A stretch of 64,000 nt of DNA from an uncultured Chlorobiaceae bacterium (GCA_903871235.1 CAIQGA010000142.1:1-64000); one strand, 5' to 3'; shown: positions 1 to 9,398, numbered from the stretch's first letter. Translations and numbers: made by a program. Notes: a model not told the origin generated them from the letters alone.

Positions 1-2
1 CT

Positions 3-197
3 ATTCGCCAACAGGTCGAGGATATCGATTACTCGTATACGCAATCCCCTTATGCATGGTCGCCCACCACACTGTTCGGTATTAATCGTAATGCGTTTTT
101 GCCAATCAGTCATAATTCAGAGCTTTTGTGTTCTGCTTGCAATGTAATGAAAAATTACTTTATCAAAATCTATAACGAAATAATCCGGTTGCCATGA
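3..197 (+). CDS. 3' end of an unidentified gene cut by the left edge
   Basis: Frame 3 is open from the first bases to a TGA at 195-197, giving a 64-residue C-terminal piece that ends in KIYNEIIRLP. The stop overlaps the ATG of the next gene as ATGA, the usual sign of translational coupling, and this is the main reason to believe the frame is coding. I recognise no domain. Frame 1 is also open for about 48 codons, so the call is tentative. It is too short for the ORF track and its start lies outside the window. Confidence 0.35.
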   Translation: MRQQVEDIDYSYTQSPYAWSPTTLFGINRNAFLPISHNSELLCSACNVMKNYFIKIYNEIIRLP

Positions 198-445
198 AAG
201 TTGGTTTCAGAATACCGTCGCTTAAAAAGCGCATTGCTGCCCGAACGTCGTGGAAGCGGTACGTTCGCCAGTCTCTGGGCTTCAAGGTTCCTCGCGGTTA
301 TGGCTGGATAACCAATCCCAAGAAGGCGCTTTACAACCGGGTTTATTATCGAACGACCCGGGGTTGCTCTGTTGTGCTTGTTGTTTTGTTGTCAGTTGCG
401 GGCGCTTTGGGTTGCGGTGTCGTCTGGGCGGTGAATATTCGGTGA
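194..445 (+). CDS. Small basic protein with C-terminal membrane segment, unknown function
   Basis: This 83-residue protein has a very basic N-terminal half (KKRIAARTSWKRYVRQSLGF) and a motif GYGWITNPKKALYNRVYYRT. One hydrophobic segment follows at about residues 59-79 (CSVVLVVLLSVAGALGCGVVWAV). The basic half followed by a hydrophobic tail resembles short conserved bacterial proteins of unknown function that I have seen near mobile or phage-derived genes; this is recollection, not a search. Its ATG overlaps the stop of the upstream frame (ATGA). It may be a tail-anchored membrane protein. An overlapping frame (250-546) is a shadow. Confidence 0.6.
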   Translation: MKVGFRIPSLKKRIAARTSWKRYVRQSLGFKVPRGYGWITNPKKALYNRVYYRTTRGCSVVLVVLLSVAGALGCGVVWAVNIR

Positions 446-559
446 TATCCAAACATTCAAATTATCCAGTACGGAGGGAGCCGCCTGATTTTCATTTGAA
501 TCGTCTTCTGTGCTCGGTTTTAGCCTCCCGCCAGAGCCTGTTGTGAATTTCAGCTCTTG

Positions 560-1375
560 TTACGGCACATCTGATTTTTTGAAAACAGCTTCCAGAGTCG
601 GAGCTGTGAGAACTGCTTCACACCACGCTTCCAGATCCTTTGATTTTGCACACTTTAATCGCTCTGAAACCCATTCGGGTAACAGACCAAAACGGCACTC
701 AAGCTGCTTTTTCAGTATCCTGGATTCGCCCCTGACCATGCCAATTCGTTCTACACTTGTAATGTATTCCATGTTTTCATTCTCCTCGATTGTTTCAAGT
801 TCTTGCCAGACCTTGCTATTCAACCATTCGGGCAGTTGCATCAACCAATCTAAAATATAAAATAAATCAATGATACGTTGTTTATCCCATTGATGCTGGT
901 AGAGTATTCGCAGTAAACGGATTTTTGCCGCGTAGCGTTCCTGATCCTGCTTTTTGGTTTTTTGGGTCAGGATATGAGCTGCGGTAATCCATCCAAAAAC
1001 GTTATCTGATTCCAGCAGCTCATCAAGTCGCTCTTCGTAATCGGTCAGCTTGGCCACCAGAAAATTGAAGGTATGACTACACCCCAGCACTGTCAAGCTG
1101 TAAGAGGTGGGTTTCCACTGCTTGTGTGTATCCGCCAGCACGGCCAAACTGGCAACTGGCCGGTCATATCGGTCGAAAATCCTGTAGTTATAGACAAAAA
1201 TGCGTTTTGCAAACTCAGCTTGCTTTGTACCCTGTACTTCAACGTGAATGTATATCCACTTCTCGTCACCATTCAACACATTCACCCTGACCAGCTTGTC
1301 AACAAAACGCTTACTCAACTCGGCATCCTGAACGACGGCTCGCAGCTCCTGATCCAAAAACACATGCTCCTTTGC
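560..1375 (-). pseudogene. 5'-truncated Rpn-family PD-(D/E)XK nuclease/transposase
   Basis: The protein matches the Rpn / transposase_31 family of recombination-promoting nucleases. It has FLDQELRAVV near the start, the nuclease core stretch WIYIHVEVQGTKQAEFAKRI with the E-x-Q pair, then YNYRIFDRY, and the family's helical C-terminus. Full members begin 30-50 residues earlier with a catalytic Asp helix; here the frame runs into a TAG at 1376-1378 only four codons upstream of the GTG at 1363. That TAG is also the stop of the upstream membrane protein, in the same frame, so a deletion appears to have joined the two genes. An AAAGGAG lies just before the GTG and could still drive translation. 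Lacking its N-terminal part, the product is probably not a working nuclease. Confidence 0.75.
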
Positions 1376-2119
1376 CTACACCGCCGGATCTGGCGAGTCG
1401 ATCAAGGGATTGAGACGAACTGCCAGAGAGAAAAGATAGGGGTAATCCTCATTGAGATGCTGCATATAGAGGACCCATTCCCGGATGAGATGACCGAAAA
1501 CCCGCTTTATGTCGCCATTGATGTGTTCTTTGTCGCTCGGAGGAAGACGATCGAACGACTCCCGGGCCTCGAGCTCTTCAGTGATATGAAACGCTGCCCA
1601 GAGAAGGTCAGTAAAATTTTCATGCTCAAGCAGATTCTGGTTTTCCAGCAGGCTCAACAGGAAGCTCCGTTTTCCAGCCATGAACTGCTTCAGGCAGGGG
1701 AGTGCGTCACTATCGATGTTGATCCTCTGGTTGCTTCGGCGCAGATAGTCGAGCGCTGCGTCAAAATCCTGTTTTTTCCATGATGCGGTTATACGCAGAC
1801 GGTTTTTTAGCTCCTCGCTTCCAATCACGTGTTCCGACAACTCTTTCAGAAGGCGGTTGCCGAATTCACTGAAAAAGACACCGATGACCATGTTCAGTTT
1901 TCTCATTACCGACTGGCGCTCCTTTTCCCTCAGCACCCTTTCGAAGAGAAGCGTGACGACGATGATGTAAATGGGCAGGAAAGCGAGATTACCGACAAAG
2001 CTGGCGGATATTTCCCTCATGTTGCCGAAAATACTGAAGTCAATACTGTAAAGGGCCAGCGAGATGGCGAAGAGGGCGGAGACCGTCAACACCTTGTTCA
2101 TAAACAGTTTTTTAAGCAT
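1376..2119 (-). CDS. Two-TM membrane protein of unknown function
   Basis: This 247-residue protein has two hydrophobic segments near the N-terminus (about residues 8-27, VLTVSALFAISLALYSI, and 38-60, SFVGNLAFLPIYIIVVTLLF). A charged, helix-rich cytoplasmic region of about 185 residues follows. No catalytic motif is visible. The last codons (DSPDPAV) run straight into the TAG that also bounds the Rpn remnant in the same frame, so the original C-terminus may have been lost or replaced by the deletion. Function unknown. Confidence 0.7.
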   Translation of the reverse strand: MLKKLFMNKVLTVSALFAISLALYSIDFSIFGNMREISASFVGNLAFLPIYIIVVTLLFERVLREKERQSVMRKLNMVIGVFFSEFGNRLLKELSEHVIGSEELKNRLRITASWKKQDFDAALDYLRRSNQRINIDSDALPCLKQFMAGKRSFLLSLLENQNLLEHENFTDLLWAAFHITEELEARESFDRLPPSDKEHINGDIKRVFGHLIREWVLYMQHLNEDYPYLFSLAVRLNPLIDSPDPAV

Positions 2120-2255
2120 GAATACCTGTTAATTTTAACCGGAACCAGACAACCTGACATACCTGTGCACCATAAACAAACAGGCAAAAACATTTCACCG
2201 TTCGCAGTGAAGAGAAATCCCGGGAGGTGTTAAGTTTAGTGTGTTCAAAAGGGGT

Positions 2256-2675
2256 TTATTCGCCGATAATTTTGATGAGCACCCGTTTTTTTCTCTTGCC
2301 GTCAAACTCCCCATAGAAAATTTGCTCCCAGGTACCAAAATGCAGACGCCCTTTTGTGACGGCAATAACAACCTCCCGACCCATAATCTGGCGCTTGTGA
2401 TGTGCATCGCCGTTATCCTCTCCGGTTCTGTTGTGCTGGTAGCGGCTTAGCGGTTCATGCGGAGCCAGTTCCTCAAGCCAGCGCTTGTAGTCTTGATGCA
2501 ACCCCGGTTCGTCATCATTGATAAAGACCGAAGCGGTTATGTGCATCGCGTTGACCAGGCAGAGTCCCTCCTGAATGCCGCTCTCCTGAAGAGCATGCTC
2601 AACGTCGCCAGTGATATTGACAAAATCCATTCTTGCAGGTACCTGTAGCCAGAGTTCCTTGTGGTATGATTTCAT
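2256..2675 (-). CDS. yjbQ: YjbQ family (UPF0047) protein
   Basis: This 139-residue protein spans the usual length of the UPF0047/YjbQ family. Family motifs are [38 protein letters not shown] and the C-terminal [20 protein letters not shown]. The conserved His and Glu residues line a putative metal or phosphate pocket. E. coli YjbQ has weak thiamine-phosphate synthase activity, but the physiological role is unsettled. It is read away from pfkA, with 250 bp of shared upstream region holding a 7-bp-stem hairpin. Confidence 0.9.
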   Translation of the reverse strand: MKSYHKELWLQVPARMDFVNITGDVEHALQESGIQEGLCLVNAMHITASVFINDDEPGLHQDYKRWLEELAPHEPLSRYQHNRTGEDNGDAHHKRQIMGREVVIAVTKGRLHFGTWEQIFYGEFDGKRKKRVLIKIIGE

Positions 2676-2777
2676 TTTTCAGAAGATTAATGTTCAGAGT
2701 CTTGCCTGGATTTATTTTATACCGGATATTACTATTTTAAGTGGTAGATGCACTCCATGAAACCAAAACAACTGGAG

Positions 2778-2800
2778 TGTCGGTCAAGATTTTACCGACA
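2778..2800. other. Inverted repeat between yjbQ and pfkA
   Basis: TGTCGGT (2778-2784) and ACCGACA (2794-2800) form a perfect 7-bp inverted repeat with a 9-base loop in the divergent yjbQ/pfkA intergenic region. A pyrimidine-rich TCTTCTT follows on the + strand. It could be an operator or a weak terminator. The rest of this 250-bp gap shows nothing else I can name. Confidence 0.35.
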
Positions 2801-2932
2801 TCTTCTTAATCATACGCATTCTTTGCCCGCCAGGTAAACTCGCGTGGTAAGTGATTGATTTTCAGCTTTTATTAATGCATGTTATATACTGGATTTTGTT
2901 GGTTGCCCTTTATTACGTAAACAAACATAGTG

Positions 2933-3952
2933 ATGACAATAAAAAATATTAGCTCCGACGTTCTGCCGAACAAAAGAACATTACATAAAATAGCCGTGTT
3001 TACTTCAGGTGGTGATGCTCCGGGAATGAATGCTGCCATTCGTGCTGTAACTCGTGCAGCCATTTCCAACAAGCTGAAAGTCACCGGGATTCGTCATGGG
3101 TATCAGGGTATGATTGACGGTGATTTTATTCCGCTGAAAGCTTCTGATGTCAGCGGGATTATTCAATCAGGCGGAACAATTTTAAAAACGGCCAGGTGTG
3201 AGGCATTCAAAACTCCTGAAGGACGCCTGCAAGCCTATCAACACTTGAAACGCGCTGAAATTGATGCTGTTGTCGTCATTGGTGGTGACGGCTCTTTTAG
3301 TGGAGCGATGGAGATGTCGCAGGAATTTGATATTTCGTTTGTCGGCATTCCTGCGACTATTGATAATGATATCTATGGCACAGATTATACCATTGGATAC
3401 GAAACAGCATTGAACACTGTCGTTGACGCTGTTGATAAAATCAGAGATACCGCAAGATCACACGGACGGATTTTTTTCGTTGAAGTAATGGGTCATGAAG
3501 CGGGTTTGCTGGCATTGAATAGCGGTATTGCCTCCGGGGCTGAGGTGATTTTAATACCAGAATCAACGGAACAGCATGCAGAGCTGGAATGGTTTTTGAA
3601 CAAAGGATATAAGCAGAAGGAGAGTAGCGGCATTATTATTGTTGCTGAAGGAGATGAAATGGGAGGGGCTTTGAAGATCGCAGATAAAGTAAAATTAGAA
3701 CACCCTGATCTTGATGTACGGGTCACTATTCTTGGTCATATTCAGCGAGGAGGCAGTCCGTCAGCTAAAGATCGGATCAATGCCACAAGAATAGGGGTTG
3801 CTGCCGTTGAAGCATTGCTTGATGACCAAAAAAGTATCATGATCGGACTCATCAATGAAAAAATTATGCAGGTTCCCTTTAATAAAGCAGTAAAACTTAA
3901 TCACAGTATTGATCTCGGTTTACTGGAAATTCAGCGACTGATGAACTACTGA
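2933..3952 (+). CDS. pfkA: 6-phosphofructokinase
   Basis: Phosphorylates fructose 6-phosphate to fructose 1,6-bisphosphate. Group A PFK signatures are present: nucleotide loop FTSGGDAPGMNAAIRA, the phosphate-binding VIGGDGSFSGA, the catalytic PATIDNDIYGTD, EVMGHEAGLLAL and the C-terminal ILGHIQRGGSPSAKDR. GGDGS rather than GGDDS points to ATP rather than pyrophosphate as donor. At about 339 residues it is slightly longer than E. coli PfkA because of an N-terminal extension of some 18 residues. The track starts at GTG 2930; the ATG at 2933 is the likelier start. It stands alone, with no neighbouring glycolytic gene here; fba lies 44 kb away. Confidence 0.95.
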   Translation: MTIKNISSDVLPNKRTLHKIAVFTSGGDAPGMNAAIRAVTRAAISNKLKVTGIRHGYQGMIDGDFIPLKASDVSGIIQSGGTILKTARCEAFKTPEGRLQAYQHLKRAEIDAVVVIGGDGSFSGAMEMSQEFDISFVGIPATIDNDIYGTDYTIGYETALNTVVDAVDKIRDTARSHGRIFFVEVMGHEAGLLALNSGIASGAEVILIPESTEQHAELEWFLNKGYKQKESSGIIIVAEGDEMGGALKIADKVKLEHPDLDVRVTILGHIQRGGSPSAKDRINATRIGVAAVEALLDDQKSIMIGLINEKIMQVPFNKAVKLNHSIDLGLLEIQRLMNY

Positions 3953-4566
3953 TTTTTTTTTGTGGAGATTTACTTTACATAATAAATTTTATACAAAAGC
4001 TCAATCAAGCACGACAAAATTCAATTACCATAGTTTTACGTATTTTTTTTATGATGAGGCAGAATTGTTTTCTGTCGAAGCATCAGCCTCACTGGTTCAA
4101 AAAAAGCAATGAGAAATTGTGTGCGGTTTATGATTCTGCCTGAGATGTTTTCGACACGATTATTATGGCCAATCGTTTACTCGTAGACATTGCGACAGGG
4201 GATTTTGAGGTTGTCAATCGCTATAACCAACAGCATCCTGTGCAATTATAAGTTTTTTTTATGAAGGTATTACAATATTGAGATGTGACGATATTGAAAT
4301 ATTTCAATCAAGCAACTTGTTTTTCTGTTAATATTTCGTTCTTGCAAGATATCAATCATTCAATCTGTCAATCGAACACTGTTGAGTGAGAAGAACGCGC
4401 TTGCAAAGCCCTTTATGGTGCTCAAAAGTCATAATTTCCGGGCTTGCTTCTGCTTGCCCACGCCGTCCGGCATCTTTATCGTCAAAGGCGGCCTGGCGAC
4501 AAGCACTGCTTTTTGTACCATTTTCATTCGTGCGGCTCAAACTTCCGGTGGCAGAAAATCAAAAAA
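3953..4566. other. Long intergenic stretch without a convincing gene
   Basis: About 600 bp between pfkA and the terminator of the diguanylate cyclase gene. The left two thirds are AT-rich with several T runs. A 28-codon frame (ATG at 4165, ending ...HPVQL) may be the tail of a lost gene. A patch of higher GC at about 4380-4555 is open on both strands (track ORFs 4382-4621 + and 4352-4540 -), but no version reads like a protein family I know. It looks like decayed sequence. Confidence 0.5.
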
Positions 4567-4623
4567 AATCAGGCAAAAGAATTTTTCCCGGGTTTTGTTA
4601 AACCCGGAAGCAAAAGCCTGATT
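4567..4623 (-). terminator. Nested-hairpin terminator of the GGDEF gene
   Basis: An outer inverted repeat AATCAGGC (4567-4574)/GCCTGATT (4616-4623) encloses a second perfect one, CCGGGTTT (4588-4595)/AAACCCGG (4600-4607), with a 4-base loop. Read on the minus strand, the outer stem runs into a T8 tract, as expected for an intrinsic terminator about 50 bp after the stop of the diguanylate cyclase gene. Confidence 0.75.
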
Positions 4624-4674
4624 GGTATTAAGGATAATATGCCCTTGGGAGAGATCCGGTTGAGGTGGCATATA

Positions 4675-6201
4675 CTAAACGTCATGCACCTCAGGTGGGA
4701 TTGCATCGGTTTCAAATACCGTTACCTTATCACCCCCCTGATTTTTTGCACGGTACATAGCCTCGTCGGCATGTTTCATCAGCGTTAGTTCGTTTTCGCC
4801 GTGATCAGGGTAAATTGCGATACCGAAGCTGCATGAAATATCAAGGGTATGGCCTTCGATGTTGTAGGATTTTTTTATTTTTTTTCTAATTTTTTCTGCT
4901 ATGGTAACCGCATCAGATATGGCAACGATTTGCGGTAACAGGATGACAAATTCATCACCGCCGAGGCGGCTGATTGAGTCTGTGCTTCGTTGCATGGTTG
5001 CCACTGAGCGGGCTGCAACTTCCTGTAAAAGGGTATCGCCGACTGCATGACCAAAGGAGTCGTTGACAAGTTTAAATTTGTCCAGATCAAAGATTAACAG
5101 GGCTGCCATTGCGTTGTTCCGTCGGCATTGGGCGAGCGCCAGCGATAAGCGCTCAGAGAGTAGACGGCGGTTTGGCAGGCCAGTCAGGGAGTCGTGCATG
5201 GCCAATTGTTTGATCATTTCGTTCTGCCTCTTTTCATACTCCCGCGACTGTTTCTGGAGAGTGATATCACGAATGGTGCACTGGATCGCTTTGTCATCGT
5301 CGACATCATAGACGTAGCTGATAAACTCAACGTCAATGACCTTGCCGCTCTTGTGTTGGAGAGGTAAATCGGAATAACGGATAAAACTGTTCGTTTGCAG
5401 TTCCAGATATGCCTTTTGAGCCAGCTTTTTATCCAGAATAAACCCGATTTCCCAAAGCTCTTTACCTGCGATTTCATCAAGGGAAAAGCCCATAAGATGA
5501 ACTATGTATGGGTTGGCATCTACGATTTTGCCGCTTTTGTAGTCGAGTATTATAATTCCTTCCTGTGCGGCTTCAAACAAGCGTCTGTACTGTGCTTCTT
5601 TCTTTTTCAGAGCGTCTAAAGCATGCCGGATATCGGTAATATCGGTAAGTGTGAGGCGGCATTCCTTCAGATTATCGCTGATTATGGCATCAAGGCGAAA
5701 AGTCTTCGGAGGGGAGGAGGGCTTTTTCGTGGTACCAATGCTCACAATCATAATCTCACAGTATTCCTGCGTTCTGCTCTGGAATGCCCTGTCTACCATG
5801 CGGTTAAATACCATGAGGTCTTGTTGGGGAATAAAGCCTCCAAAACGGGCACCCAGCAGACTCGAACGCTCAAGAGAGAGCATTCTGGACATGGTAAGAT
5901 TTGCGTCCAGTATCGTGCCGTCCCGAGCAAGCGTCAGATAGCCGACCGGCGCAAAATCGTAGAGATCAATGTAGCGCTTGTGTTCCCTTTCGATTTCATC
6001 CCTTGAGTCCTGAAGCTCTTCATTCTGCATCTCAAGCTCAATCTGGTGAATCGAGAGCTCTTGCACCACACGCTGCAATTCTTCTTTCGAGCAGAAAAAA
6101 TCAGGAGTGACATCGTTTTTTTTCAGTCGTTCCTCAGCCTGCCTCCGCAACTTAGATCGTTCTAATGGATGAAGATTATCAGTTTTCATGACAGTATCCA
6201 T
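4675..6201 (-). CDS. PAS-PAS-GGDEF diguanylate cyclase
   Basis: Makes cyclic di-GMP from two GTP. Layout of the 508 residues: an N-terminal coiled coil (about 10-75), a first PAS domain (about 76-190, LYDFAPVGYLTLARDGTI), a second PAS domain (about 200-315, EGIIILDYKSGKIVDANP), and a GGDEF domain (about 330-495). The catalytic motif RLGGDEF is intact (GGDEF 414-418), and an RSTD at 405-408 has the right spacing for the RxxD product-inhibition site. There are no TM segments, so it should be a soluble sensor. It is monocistronic, with its own nested terminator. The ligands of the PAS domains cannot be read from the sequence. Confidence 0.95.
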   Translation of the reverse strand: MDTVMKTDNLHPLERSKLRRQAEERLKKNDVTPDFFCSKEELQRVVQELSIHQIELEMQNEELQDSRDEIEREHKRYIDLYDFAPVGYLTLARDGTILDANLTMSRMLSLERSSLLGARFGGFIPQQDLMVFNRMVDRAFQSRTQEYCEIMIVSIGTTKKPSSPPKTFRLDAIISDNLKECRLTLTDITDIRHALDALKKKEAQYRRLFEAAQEGIIILDYKSGKIVDANPYIVHLMGFSLDEIAGKELWEIGFILDKKLAQKAYLELQTNSFIRYSDLPLQHKSGKVIDVEFISYVYDVDDDKAIQCTIRDITLQKQSREYEKRQNEMIKQLAMHDSLTGLPNRRLLSERLSLALAQCRRNNAMAALLIFDLDKFKLVNDSFGHAVGDTLLQEVAARSVATMQRSTDSISRLGGDEFVILLPQIVAISDAVTIAEKIRKKIKKSYNIEGHTLDISCSFGIAIYPDHGENELTLMKHADEAMYRAKNQGGDKVTVFETDAIPPEVHDV

Positions 6202-6793
6202 GACAAAGATTTGCAGGAAATAGTCGGCGTGTAGATAAAGCTGTTTCGCATGTCCTCAACAAGGCGCTCATGTTAATACCTCATAGTATTGAAGTTCATA
6301 GAATAGAGTCATTGCAGGCCCTCACAGCTCTTACAACGCTGTGAGGGTGTGTGTGGGCGGGAGTCATAGCTGTACCTGAATAGTTGGGCATGTAGTGGAG
6401 GTAAAAGAGAACCCGCATGTGCCGTGATTAGAGATAAAAAAACATATAAAGCGACGCATCAGATTAGTATTAATTTTAAGAAAGAACAAGCTTGGGTCTG
6501 TTTTTTTTGCCATTCACTCACGAAACCGGAAGAGCTTGGGGCTGATAGCAATCAAAAAGGGAACCTTTTCCCTCCACAACTGCAACACGAAGAGAGTGTA
6601 ACTCCTCATAATATAAAACGCCCATGAGCTGGTGAGTGTGCAGATTTCCTGAAGTGAAAAACATTGTACACTTCAAAAAATATTCCCGCCGGTTTTTTCT
6701 GTTTATCTTTTATCTTTCGATAACCTCGCGGCTACTCGCATAAAAGTAGTGGGGGGAGTCTGGAACTCTTTTTTTAAAAGTTACAACCCACTA
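6202..6793. other. Intergenic region with a strong hairpin
   Basis: A divergent gap of about 590 bp between the diguanylate cyclase and the DHH phosphoesterase genes. The one clear structure is the perfect stem at 6319-6347, listed separately. The 67-codon ORF at 6424-6627 has no recognisable features and I do not call it. AT-rich sequence at 6650-6740 probably holds the promoter of the forward gene. Confidence 0.5.
6319..6347. other. Perfect 10-bp hairpin upstream of the diguanylate cyclase gene
   Basis: CCCTCACAGC (6319-6328) and GCTGTGAGGG (6338-6347) pair perfectly around a 9-base loop. It lies 118 bp upstream of the reverse GGDEF start and about 450 bp upstream of the forward DHH gene. 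No T tract follows on either strand, so an operator or a leader RNA structure is more likely than a terminator. Confidence 0.45.
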
Positions 6794-7852
6794 ATGATAG
6801 TACCAGAGTATGGTCGGACGCTAAGTGCCGCAGAATGGTCTCCGGTCATCGATGCGATCCTTGAGAATCAGCATTTTGTTCTTACAACCCATGAAAATTC
6901 TGATGGTGACGGCCTCGGAAGCGAGGTTGCGCTTGCAAGGGTGCTCAAGGCGCTCGGCAAGGAGGTAGCCATTGTCAACCCTACGGAAGTTCCGCCCAAT
7001 TACCTCTTTTTAAAGAAGCTCTACCCTATAACCCTTTTTGACAAAAAGAGTGAGGAGGCGATCCAGGAACTTTCGCTCTGTGATGTTGTTTTTTTGCTCG
7101 ATGCCAACATGCACGACAGGATGGGTTCGCTCTGGCCTCATGTGAAATTTGCAAAAGAGCTGGGCGCCCTGAAAATTGTCTGCGTCGATCATCATCTTGA
7201 GCCACAGGATTTTACTGATGTGATGGTGTGTGAAAACTATGCCTCTTCGACCGGCGAGCTTGTTTATGGCCTTGTTTATGCGCTTCAGGAGCGGCTTGGT
7301 CGTGAACTTTTTACCCCGGAAGTGGCTGAGGCGCTCTATGTTGCCGTCATGACGGATACCGGCTCATTCCGATTTCCCAAAACAACACCCTATGTGTATC
7401 AGCTTGCCGGAGACCTTGTGGCGAAGGGGGCTGATGCTTCGGCAATTTATGATCGGATCTACAACTCCCTGACAACCTCGGCGCTCAAACTTCTTGGTGC
7501 GGCCTTGAGTGCAATTACCATTCTTGATGAGGGCGATATTTCGTGGCTCTTCATTTCGCAGGATATGATTAAGGCTGCGGGAAGTAAATTGTTCGATACC
7601 GATCTTATCATTCGTTATCTTCTCAGTGTTCCTTCGGTTCGTATTGCCGTGCTTATTGTCGAGATGCAGGACGGTAGAACCAAGGCGAGTTTCAGGTCGC
7701 GCGGTGAGATTTATGTCAATCAGTTTGCCAAGAAGTATGGGGGCGGCGGCCACATGAATGCTGCCGGGTGTCTTTTTCAGTTCTCTTCCGACAAGGCTCA
7801 GATGGTTTTGCTTGAAGATTTGCGACTCTTTCTTAAGAATAATAAAGCGTAA
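6794..7852 (+). CDS. nrnA: DHH/DHHA1 phosphoesterase (NrnA-like oligoribonuclease / pAp phosphatase)
   Basis: Degrades short RNA oligonucleotides (nanoRNA) and often 3'-phosphoadenosine 5'-phosphate. The DHH metal-site motifs are present: THENSDGDGLGSEVAL, VVFLLDANMHDRMG, VCVDHHLEP and AVMTDTGSFRFP. The C-terminal DHHA1 motif is KKYGGGGHMNAAG. The ATG at 6794 gives 352 residues, close to the family length. The track's GTG at 6749 would add 15 unlikely residues. It is the first gene of a forward run with pepA 34 bp downstream. The exact substrate preference is inferred from the family. Confidence 0.9.
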   Translation: MIVPEYGRTLSAAEWSPVIDAILENQHFVLTTHENSDGDGLGSEVALARVLKALGKEVAIVNPTEVPPNYLFLKKLYPITLFDKKSEEAIQELSLCDVVFLLDANMHDRMGSLWPHVKFAKELGALKIVCVDHHLEPQDFTDVMVCENYASSTGELVYGLVYALQERLGRELFTPEVAEALYVAVMTDTGSFRFPKTTPYVYQLAGDLVAKGADASAIYDRIYNSLTTSALKLLGAALSAITILDEGDISWLFISQDMIKAAGSKLFDTDLIIRYLLSVPSVRIAVLIVEMQDGRTKASFRSRGEIYVNQFAKKYGGGGHMNAAGCLFQFSSDKAQMVLLEDLRLFLKNNKA

Positions 7853-7886
7853 CTGTACTACCGTTAACATTGATTTTTGCATTCCT

Positions 7887-9398
7887 ATGAAAATAACAGT
7901 AACAACAACTGATCTTGCCGGTGTGGAGAGCGCTTTTCTTGCTCTGCCGTTCAGTAGTGGTGAGTTGGAAGCGAAGGCTGCACCGAGGCTTGCGGCTTTC
8001 GGCATTGACGCGCAGGTTTTGAAAGATTTCAAGGCTGAGGCTGGTGAAATTGTGGTTGTGTATGGTGAGAGTGGTAAGTGCTCTGCATCAAGGGTTGCGC
8101 TGCTTGGGCTTGGAGAAACCGTAACTCTTGATGACTGGCGGAAAGCGGCACGCTCTTTTGCATCCAGAGCTGTGGAGATGAAGATCGACAACATTGCCTT
8201 TGACTGTTCGGCTATTGAGGCGCTGGCCGTTACGACTGGTAAGAGTGTTGCAACGCTTGCGGCCGCTTTTGTTGAGGGCTGTTATGGTGGTTCCTACCGG
8301 TTTGATCGCCTGAAAAGCGGCAAGCTCGATAAAAAAGAGTCGGGTGAATCGTCGAAAGGGATTACTGAGCTTCTTTTGAGGGTTGATTCAGGAGCTGTTG
8401 CTGAGAGTGAAGCAGGTGCTGCCGAGGGCCGCATTGTTGGGTCGTGCCAGAAAATTGCAAGAGATCTGGTCAATCTTCCCGGGAACTATCTGCAGGCTGT
8501 TGATATTGCCAAAGCGGCAGAGGATTCTGGTAAAACATACGGGTATGATGTGACTGTTTTTCACAAGCAGGAGATAGAGGCTCTTGGTATGGGCGGCCTG
8601 CTTGCGGTCAATAAGGGGAGCCATCATCCTCCGACCTTTATTATTCTTGACTACAAGCCAAAAGGGGAGGCGAAAAGTGTTGTTGCGTTGGTCGGCAAGG
8701 GAGTCACCTTCGATTCCGGCGGTATTTCGCTCAAACCATCGGAAAATATGGGTGAGATGAAGTCGGATATGTCGGGTGCTGCCAGCGTTCTGGGAGCGAT
8801 TGAGGCAGCAGCCCGTCTTCGCCTTCCTGTACACATTATCGGGTTGATTCCGGCTACCGACAACATGCCAGGTCCCATGGCTCAGCGACCGGGAGATGTT
8901 ATCACCACCTATTCGGGAATTACCGTTGAGGTTGGCAATACTGATGCCGAGGGTCGTTTGATTCTTGCCGATGCGCTGACCTACGGCAAGAAGAAGTACC
9001 AGCCTGATGTGATTATTGATATTGCGACGCTGACCGGAGCCTGTATTGTTGCGCTCGGTTATTCTGTTGCCGGGTTTTTCAGCAACAATGACAAGTTGGC
9101 TGATGCTATTTTTCAGGCGGGTGAGCACTCTGGTGAAAAAGTGTGGCGTTTGCCGCTATGGGATTTGTATGCGGAGCAGATAAAGTCGGATGTTGCTGAT
9201 GTCAACAATACCGGTGGGCGTGGAGCGGGCACGGTTACGGCGGCCAAATTTCTTGAGAAATTTATTGATGGTCATAAAAATTGGGCTCATATTGATATAG
9301 CAGGTCCTTCATTTGCGCCCAAGGGTGCTGGCAAGGTGAATGGGGGGACAGGTTTTGGTGTCAGCCTGTTGCTTGAAGTGTTGAAAAAATTTGCTTGA
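7887..9398 (+). CDS. pepA: Leucyl aminopeptidase (M17)
   Basis: Cytosolic hexameric two-metal aminopeptidase that removes N-terminal residues from peptides. The M17 catalytic region is intact: VGKGVTFDSGGISLKP, SDMSGAASVLG and the signature NTDAEGRLILADAL, with metal ligands Lys, Asp and Glu and the catalytic Arg. The N-terminal macro-like domain covers about residues 1-165. The ATG at 7887 gives 503 residues, typical for PepA. The track's longer ORF begins inside the upstream gene and was rejected. Genes before and after follow closely on the same strand. Confidence 0.95.
   Translation: MKITVTTTDLAGVESAFLALPFSSGELEAKAAPRLAAFGIDAQVLKDFKAEAGEIVVVYGESGKCSASRVALLGLGETVTLDDWRKAARSFASRAVEMKIDNIAFDCSAIEALAVTTGKSVATLAAAFVEGCYGGSYRFDRLKSGKLDKKESGESSKGITELLLRVDSGAVAESEAGAAEGRIVGSCQKIARDLVNLPGNYLQAVDIAKAAEDSGKTYGYDVTVFHKQEIEALGMGGLLAVNKGSHHPPTFIILDYKPKGEAKSVVALVGKGVTFDSGGISLKPSENMGEMKSDMSGAASVLGAIEAAARLRLPVHIIGLIPATDNMPGPMAQRPGDVITTYSGITVEVGNTDAEGRLILADALTYGKKKYQPDVIIDIATLTGACIVALGYSVAGFFSNNDKLADAIFQAGEHSGEKVWRLPLWDLYAEQIKSDVADVNNTGGRGAGTVTAAKFLEKFIDGHKNWAHIDIAGPSFAPKGAGKVNGGTGFGVSLLLEVLKKFA

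Noticed and set aside
4352-4621. Overlapping ORFs on both strands in the pfkA-GGDEF gap
   Set aside because: TTG or weak starts, no recognisable family, and the frame on the + strand runs through the terminator hairpin.
6424-6627. 67-codon ORF in the gap before the DHH gene
   Set aside because: No family, no clear ribosome binding site, and low-complexity mixed composition.
7364-8194. 276-codon ORF antisense to nrnA and pepA
   Set aside because: Shadow of two well-identified genes, with no motifs of its own.
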